Assembly: GCF_009730915.1 (NCBI RefSeq)
Contig: NC_052484.1
Location: 2,260,054 to 2,324,053 of the forward strand
Source of the DNA: Dioscorea cayenensis subsp. rotundata
Lineage: Eukaryota; Streptophyta; Magnoliopsida; Dioscoreales; Dioscoreaceae
DNA: 64,000 nucleotides
Reading direction: 5' to 3'
In this document: piece after piece, positions 57,327 to 64,000 of the stretch
How positions within the stretch are numbered: position 1 is the stretch's first letter
Layout of the letters: every line of letters begins with the position of its first letter
The notes under the pieces: generated by a model
Database searches by the model: none
Told to the model about the DNA's origin: nothing
What the model saw: only the letters and a program-made list of their open reading frames with translations
Position numbers and translations under genes: made by a program

Positions 57327-58944
57327 TCATTTGTCAAGCTCCATTGCTTGGGCCGCTTTAGCCTTCGACAATGCTGACAGTTTAGTCTTCAACTTCTTCT
57401 TTCCTACTTGAAAACCATTAGAATTCTTTTTTCTTTTATTCTCAGTGCCATCGATCTGAAGAAATCAAGACAAATAAGCAAAATAAAATCAGTTGCCTTG
57501 AGGAATGATTGTCGGTAACAATATAATAGTGAAAATTTCACTCCTTGAGTACGAGGAAATGCTAAATATAACAAATTACATATGTTTGTAGCATCAAAGA
57601 CTAAGGCTCAGTTGATTCCCATACAGTGATGCCAAGGGTGTTGCTATAGAGCATTAAACTACAGAACATGTAACGACCCCGAGTCAGAAAATACAGAAAA
57701 TCAATGGCAAAAGTGTCCATGATAATGAGTAGCGGTCACACTTCAGATGAAGAACATAGAAAGTGGTATGTAATCAAGGGCCAAAAACATACACAAAAAC
57801 AAAAACAAACAAACAGTGGATCACAAGGATGATTACAAGATACCACTGATATTAGAAAAATTTAAATTTGCTTCATAATTCAGGAATGAGGATCTTATAG
57901 AATTCTGCTTGCACATAAAATCAAGGATGATTACAAGACTTAGTTCCCAATATCCATAATTTAGTGCCAAAAGCTCTGATTTACTATAGTCCCTTATAGA
58001 ATCAACACTGTGCTAATGGACACTCATACAACTAAAATAATAATTAGCATTATAGCAACCAATGGGGTTTTTAATTGGGGGGATTCATCAATTGGGTGGT
58101 CATTGTAGCCAGCTGTCAGACAAACACCACATGACAACAAAGATCCCTCTAAATCATTCATTTTAAAAGTTCACTAAAACATGGCAAGTAGTCAACAGAT
58201 CTAGTTGAAATGCATCCAGTGCCTTAGGCATAAATCAAAATCCTAACTTTTAGGTGAAAATAAAGATTTGAAAATTCATCTTGCATCTACTTCCATGCAA
58301 CCAAACATTGGTTTTGAGTTTAACTGCAAATTTAAAAAATCCCATCCCACAATCCTTCTGACCAACCTCACAGAATTAATTCCACAGAAGATAGCTATAA
58401 TTTTCAGTTATTAACCCAGCACAAACTCTACCAAAAGAGAAATTTTTGCAAAGAGAGATAGGACAAAAACATATTATGATAAACTAAACATTTACAATAG
58501 ATCATCCAGACTAAGTCTTGATTATAGAGACCTTTCTATTTCAATCCTCAAAAATATCTCATTTTGTAACATCATTCTACATCATCTAAACGAACTCATC
58601 AATACTGCAATTAATGGAATTGAAGTCAATCAAACTTAAAGAATTAACATTATACAAAAACCAAATTTATGAATTCAAAAAAACAAATGATAATAATATC
58701 AAAACCTTCATTTTAGATTTTCTAGCTTGAAGCTTCTTTGATCTCTTCTCCTTCTCCTGTTTCTCTCCTGATTTAGGGCAAAAAAACACAAAATCAAGCA
58801 GGAAATTCACAGATCTAGGAATCAGATAGAATGTTGACTGCGAATCAAAGAATCATAGAAGAAAAACATAGGAAAAAAATACGAACTTTGAAGATCAAAC
58901 TCGTGCTGCTTCTTCCTCTTCGCTAAGTTGTTCTTCTTCGACAT
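57327..58944 (-). CDS. Small Lys-rich protein, three exons, 82 aa
   Basis: Minus-strand exons 58944-58887, 58767-58706 and 57455-57327 total 249 nt (82 residues and stop) with phases 1 and 0. The protein begins MSKKNNLAKRKKQHEFDLQ, continues REKQEKEKRSKKLQARKSKMK and ends KLKTKLSALSKAKAAQAMELDK. About a third of its residues are Lys or Arg, and it should be helical and nuclear or nucleolar. Similar short proteins are conserved across plants by my memory, with no function that I know. All four splice sites are GT/AG. The 1250-base second intron (58705-57456) contains nothing recognised. A (CT)n run (about 58945-58970) fills the leader. The exons are too short to be found as long open frames. 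Confidence 0.8.
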
Positions 58945-59187
58945 CTCTCTCTCTCTCTCTCTCTCTCTCGAGCTCAGCTTCAACAAAGAGGATAAAACCC
59001 TAGAATTTTCGGGTCGGATCTATCAGTCAATCATTTTGATCCGTAACCCGTTATCACAAAAGAATGTCGGGATTAACAATAAACCAGTTGGATCCGCAAC
59101 CCGTTAAGTAATTATTTTGCAAGAAAATTTATGTAAAGTTGATCAAATTTGATTTATTTTAAAATTAATTTTTTTATATTTAATTAA

Positions 59188-59390
59188 TTTTTTTTTCACA
59201 AAGTCGACAAGCCACAAAACAAATGACAAACAAGTACATAGGTGCACCAGTTATAGTGGCTTGACTGATATCCTGGGGATAAACCCCTGTTATGTAACCC
59301 TGAAAAGGAGAACAAGAAATAATTCTCACACAGAACTCCCACAGAAGACTCTGAACATGAATTGTAATTTAAGATGTTTGAATATTTAAT
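59188..59390 (-). mobile_element. SINE-like element, copy C (antisense)
   Basis: It starts on the plus strand with nine T residues (the poly(A) tail in antisense) and continues CACAAAGTCGACAAGCC, then GGTGCACCAGTTATAGTGGC (59241-59260), shared with copy A. The 5' end lies near 59390. The B-box region is decayed (AAGATGTTTGAA). Confidence 0.7.
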
Positions 59391-61327
59391 TAATTTTGAC
59401 TATGTACCATTGTTAATACGTTTTTTCAAATTAATTATTTAAATAATTAAATATAATAAAAAATGTGATGGTAGTGAAAGTAAATTGAGATATTTTTCAG
59501 GTTTAAAAAAAAATCTTTAAATATTTTTAAGAAAAATGGTGCTAACTCCGGTACCCAATCTCCAGAAGCTCCAGAAGAAAAAACTAGGATGGAAGATTCT
59601 GTTACCTAAGCTAAATGCAGTATGGAGTTCCTTGGTCAGTTTACAGAATTTGGTGACAAGTGATCAGCAGTTTAATGAGCAAGTGCCTTAGTCTGCTTGT
59701 AGTCTTGCCCCTGGCTCAATTAGGAGTTTGTGTTTTTTATTTTTATTTTTTTTGTTTTTAATCTTGTACCTCGTCTTCTTTTTTCTTTTTTTCGTTTATG
59801 TATTGTTTCTGTTGCACTTTGTTAGTTTTCACTGCTAGTGGACTGCTTTATTGTTGTTATTCCTTTCTTTTTATTTTTAACGCATGCAACAATATATATA
59901 TATATATTAAGAATTAAAATTAATTTTACTTCAAAATTATAAATAAATTAAAAGTTATTTCCTTAGACTTTGTTATTCTATATATGCTTTAGTCTCATAA
60001 ATTAATATTTAACAATTATTGTTTTAATTTAATAAAATAATATTTATTAATGTCACGCAGAGGCACTATATTTGCTTGCGGTGAAGTAGTGAATAAAATA
60101 GACAAACTTTTCTTTATTTCAAACTTTCATTCATTTGTTTTAGTGCAATGGATTATTATTCAAACAAAGAATAAGTAAACTTAGAATCAAATCTTTATGT
60201 TTACAGTATTGTTGTAATATTGTGCAAAAAAGTATTATAGAAATATTGTAGTATTGTTCATTCAGATATTTATTGAGTCCTTTGTAGAAAGATGTCATTT
60301 TTTTTCTCCTCTAGAGTTGTATAGCATGAGGATTTATTTGTTCAATTTAATTTGTATATATCTTCTAGGTATACACATAATAAAGCTCCAATCGTTCGAT
60401 GTAACATTTTGCCAAGTTAATCTTGTGGTTATTTATTTTATTTGTACAATGGAGAATGACCGCTTAAAATAAAATAAATAGTCAAATAATTTTGGTAGTT
60501 GTTCTAGTATGACTATTTATTTGAGCAGTTGCCATTAGCAAAAGCCATGTTTTACTTTTTTTTATTTTTAATTTATAATTTTAAGCAACCATTCTTTGGT
60601 TTATACGGGTCATATCCATGATTATAAACAGTATATATCAGCCTCCAACCAAGGACACAAATAGAAAAGCATCCTGCCAATTCATGAGCATGCCGCACCA
60701 TCAAGTCGGCTATCTAATTTACAAGGAAACAAATATTTTTATTAATTATTGTTATTAAATAATAAATTATATAATTAAAAAAACAACCTGAAATTTGGTC
60801 ATGGACACAAATCATATATAGTTATCTGTAAAATAACAACTATCATATTTATATAATTATCAGTTTCTAAAATTAATAGTACAATGGAGAAAAATAAAAT
60901 ATAACTATAAGATATATAAGTATCAATATCTAAAGTCACCACTATTTTGAAAAAAAATAAAATATAAACTATCCTAATCATATCAACGATTTTCAGGTCT
61001 ATTAATAATGCCTATTATGAGCGCTCAACCGGTGGGCTCCATGATTAAAAAATTTTTATTTTAATTTTCTTTTAATAGAGCCATTGCAATATAACTTTTA
61101 ATATTTTTTAATATTTTTAAAATTTAACGGTTGAAATGTGACAATGACTCTTAATTAATTTTTTCAATTAATATTTTTATTTTTATTTTACATCTATAAA
61201 TACACCCACATACTCAAGCAAACCTTAACATTCTTCTCTATTTCTTCATCTTAAAATTTTCAATTATCTTATAGATAAAAATACTTCTCCATTTTCAAAA
61301 TTTTCATATTCTTTTTTCCTGCCAAAT
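59391..61327. other. AT-rich region before the Harbinger element
   Basis: No gene is recognised. A (TA)n run lies at 59892-59907. The left end of the Harbinger element may lie between 60990 and 61200, but no TIR was set. A TATA-like CTATAAATACACC lies at about 61195, before the element's first ORF. Confidence 0.4.
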
Positions 61328-62955
61328 ATGGAAAATTTCCAAAATTATCCTCAAAACCCACAAAATTATCCCACTTCACAAAATTTTCCCCATTTTTATC
61401 CAAATACCCAAAATCAATAAAATGTTCCATATGGCTATCCTATGTTTTCTAGACCTAGTTTCTTCAATCCAAGCATGGGTATGATAAGTCACCAAATCAA
61501 TGTTGAAACAAAGTGGCTTTCAGATTCTTTTAAGCGACCCTGAAAATTTGGATAAAAATTCTCATGCCAATCAACAGAATATAACAGAAACAGGTTCATT
61601 TTCTGACTCTCAGTTTCTCCCTTTTTCCACACAACCAGGGATTGAGAATATCGTTCTGAATGAAGACCAACGTGAAGATCAAGTTGAAAAATGACAACTA
61701 TGGAGCATGGAAGATGATAAAATGCTTGTGAGTGCATGGCTTACAATTTCAACTGATAGCGTTGTGGGTATTACCCTGAATGATAGAACGTTTTGGAAAA
61801 TAGTAACTGACTAGTTCAATGAAAATCGGCGATCTGGTCCAAGGAGAAAAACAACTAGCTGTAAGCAACATTGGTTTTGGATGATTCCACTTATTAATGA
61901 ATTTAACCAAATATACAACAAATTATTAGGGGAGCATCATAGTGGATGGAGTGACGATCAAGTGAAGGAACATGCTCGTACACTATATTATCAGAATTGT
62001 AAAAAGCATTTCATCTATTAGCATGTTTTGGTCATGTTGAAAAATGATCCAAAATGAAAACCAAATACTCCTCTTGCTAGGTCTTTAAAGAAATTAAAGA
62101 TCAATGAAAGTGGTGCTTATACATCATCATCCAATGTAGATACAAGCATTGATGTAGATGGCAGTGAGTTCGAGGTCTGTCCTATTGGCCAAAAAGTAGT
62201 AAAGACAAAGAGAAAAGGGAAGTAAAAAATGGTGGGTAAATTTTTCCAATGAGTACCTAAGTTTGGCCTTATATCAGTTTGAGCACTAACTTTCAATTTG
62301 TATCAAAATGAGCACAAAGTTTTAATTTTGTTTCTCCGGTGAGGCAATTGGGGGATTCTGGTTATCATCGATTGACCTGAAAGCCGTAAATATGATGTGG
62401 ACACCCAGGAACCAACTCAGCACATGTCCACATCATCAACTTATACACGTAGCCTAATTGGCTACCACATCATCATCCCTTTCCTTCCTCCCCTTCCTTA
62501 TCTTCATCCCTTTCCAGCTTGGTTGATTATGTGGATAGTTGCTAACTTGGTTCCAAGGTGTCTACATCATATTTCCGGCTTCAACGTCACTCGATTATAA
62601 CCAAAATCCCCCAATTGCCCCGCCGGAGAAACAAAATTAAAATTTTATGCTCATTTTGATACAAATTGAAAGTTAGTGCTCAAACTGATATAAGGCCAAA
62701 CTTAAGTACTCACTTGAAAAATTTACCCCAAATATGGTCAAAAAACCAAACGTAGACTAAGAAATGGAAGCAAGGTGGGTAGAATTACGAGAATGGGGGA
62801 ATAAAAAATTAGTAGAAGTGAGAATTTTGAAAAAAAAAATCTTTTGAAATGGTTGCTGATCATCAAATCTTGACCATGGATAGCCACATGAATGTTGAAC
62901 AACTCGAGAATCATCGTCTTATGTGTAATGTTATAAAATCAAAATATAATATTTA
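61328..62955 (+). pseudogene. PIF/Harbinger Myb-like ORF1, broken and carrying a MITE
   Basis: It starts MENFQNYPQNPQNYPTSQNF with a Pro/Gln/Asn-rich N-terminus, as in plant PIF/Harbinger ORF1 proteins. A trihelix/SANT-like domain follows: LWSMEDDKMLVSAWL (near 61699), then TFWKIVTD, TTSCKQHWFWM, SGWSDDQV and LKNDPK. Stops occur near 61418, 61692, 61813, 62019 and 62056, with a frame change near 61505. A 496-base MITE (62234-62729) sits near the 3' part, after which MEARWVELREW-like sequence resumes. ORF1 binds element ends and helps the transposase (family knowledge). This copy is dead. Confidence 0.75.
62234..62729. mobile_element. MULE-type MITE with about 200-bp TIRs inside Harbinger ORF1
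   Basis: The left end starts GGGTAAATTTTTCCAATGAG and the right end (complement) starts GGGGTAAATTTTTCAAGTGAG; the two arms agree closely for roughly 200 bases each, so the element is almost a perfect foldback. The flanks AAAAATGGT (62225-62233) and AAATATGGT (62730-62738) agree at 8 of 9 bases, fitting the 9-bp duplication of Mutator-like elements. It has no coding capacity. Confidence 0.82.
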
Positions 62956-63137
62956 AGTTTTATTTGTTTTATGTTTAATGCAATGGAATTTTAATATTAT
63001 GTAATTTTAAATTCTAGTCACGTAATATAATTTTATTTTTAATGCAATGTACATAATGTAATTCTATTTATAATGTAATGTGTGTTTGAAAACTAGCCCT
63101 TAGCCTTTGTAAACTAACTGTTATAATCTAGCCGTTG

Positions 63138-64000
63138 ATGGATGATTCAGAAGAAAAGATGTGTGCATTACTCAATGAATTGGGAGAGGCAGAAAAAGCG
63201 TGAATCATCTAGTGGCCCTAAAAGAAGCCGAAGGCATCTGAATCGTGATCGTGAAGTAGGGCACGAAAGGCTTTTCAATGACTACTTTGCCATGAACCTG
63301 TTTATCTTGATAATGTATTTCGTTGAAGATTTCGAATGTGTAAGGCGTTATTTTCTGCGAATTGTAGAAGCACTGGCAAGTAATTCAAAATATTTTCAAT
63401 TAAAGGTTTGATGCAACTGGTAAACAAGGGCTTTCACCACTTCAAAAATGTGTTGCTGCTATTCGATAATCAGCATATGGGGCACCTGTTGATCAGTATG
63501 ATGGGTACATATGAATTGCTGAATGTACTGCAATTGAGTGCCTATTTAAATTCTGTCGATGTATTATTAAAATTTTTGCAGGAAGATATCTAAGAAGACC
63601 TAATAATGATGATGTTGGACGTTTACTTCAACTATATTCTCAGCGACATGGCTTTCCTGGTATGCTTGGTAGCATAGATTGCATGCATTAGCATTGGAAA
63701 AATTGTCTAGTCGTATGGAAAGGCCAATTCACTTGAGGCGATCAAGGGGTTCCAACAATTATGTTGGAAGCGGTTGCTTCAGCAAACCTATGGATTTAGT
63801 ATGCATTCTTCGAAGTTGCTGGTTCTATTAATGATATCAATGTGCTCAATTAATCTCCTCTGTTCAATGACGTACTTCATGGATATGCTCCATCAATTCA
63901 GTTCAATTTTAATGGTACAACATACACGAAATGATATTATCTTGATGATGCCATATATCCAAATTGGGCAACATTTGTGAGAAGTTTTTCATATCCGAAA
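63138..64000 (+). pseudogene. PIF/Harbinger transposase relic, cut by window end
   Basis: The plus strand reads, over several frames, an N-terminal NRDREVGHERLFNDYF patch, then FLRIVEALA, DATGKQGLSPLQKCV, YLRRPNNDDVGRLL, HGFPGMLGSIDCMH and VPTIMLEAVASANLWI, followed by GSINDINVLN, the order of DDE-type Harbinger transposases. The first Asp (GSIDCMH, near 63675) and second Asp (SINDINVL, near 63835) are kept; the Glu region lies beyond or at the window edge. Stops replace Trp or Gln in places (for example after CMH at 63689), and frames change near 63405 and 63520. The copy continues past 64000. Confidence 0.8.

Noticed and set aside
59520..59880. Possible LINE 3' end
   Set aside because: A T-rich tail-like stretch was noted, but no reverse transcriptase or target duplication supports it.
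60254..60981. Short open frames before the Harbinger element
   Set aside because: They are AT-rich, with Ile/Phe/Tyr-rich products and no domain; likely chance.
1..64000. tRNA or rRNA genes
   Set aside because: No cloverleaf or rRNA-like sequence was recognised; the only tRNA-like signals are the SINE B box and the retroelement primer site.

Overview
This window is nuclear DNA of a flowering plant. It is AT-rich, has spliced genes with GT-AG introns, plant-only families (LRR receptor-like proteins, a PPR editing-type protein, an ADF whose first intron follows the ATG) and typical plant transposons (chromovirus and non-chromovirus Ty3/gypsy, MULEs, Tourist-type MITE, PIF/Harbinger, a SINE family). 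The genes lack the high GC3 of grasses. A non-grass monocot such as a yam is a guess from overall impression, not shown by the sequence.

Layout. 1-2.5 kb: broken Ty3/gypsy gag-protease fragment (minus), followed by a cluster of TTAC/GTAA dyads. 3.8-6.9 kb: receptor-like protein gene RLP1 (minus, two exons, 955 aa). 9.1-14.1 kb: decayed chromovirus with two short LTRs. 17.4-18.8 kb: complete three-exon actin-depolymerizing factor gene (139 aa). 19.8-21.9 kb: non-autonomous MULE whose right target-site duplication was split by a Tourist-type MITE. 22.2-25.2 kb: second receptor-like protein gene RLP2 (plus, intronless, 999 aa). 25.7-28.9 kb: five-exon CCHC zinc-knuckle gene of ZCCHC9 type (minus, 275 aa). 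29.6-31.6 kb: intact PPR protein (minus, 666 aa). 32.7-36.5 kb: 5'-UTR-like exon, tandem repeats, and a truncated Ty3/gypsy element with an intact gag. 37-46.8 kb: repeats, a TIR element, a SINE, an orphan signal-peptide exon. 46.9-53.5 kb: three gene relics (RS-rich protein, LRR kinase fragment, multi-pass membrane protein) around a minisatellite. 55 kb: plant-mobile-domain ORF. 57.3-58.9 kb: small three-exon gene for an 82-aa Lys-rich protein (minus). 61.3-64 kb: decayed PIF/Harbinger element carrying a MULE-type MITE and running off the window.

The genes do not form one pathway. RLP1 and RLP2 are diverged paralogues of the EIX2/Cf type, transcribed away from each other across about 15 kb of mostly transposon sequence; both probably act as cell-surface immune receptors.

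The most notable observation is the single intron of RLP1. Its sequence aligns with the coding sequence downstream of it and with the matching exon of intronless RLP2. It looks like a new intron made by tandem duplication of an LRR coding segment containing an AG|GT site. Two other short tandem duplications touch genes here: a 51-base in-frame duplication in RLP2, and a duplication in ADF intron 2 that copies the end of exon 2 with its splice donor.

All splice models were made by eye from GT/AG sites, reading-frame closure and family resemblance. No search or alignment program was run.
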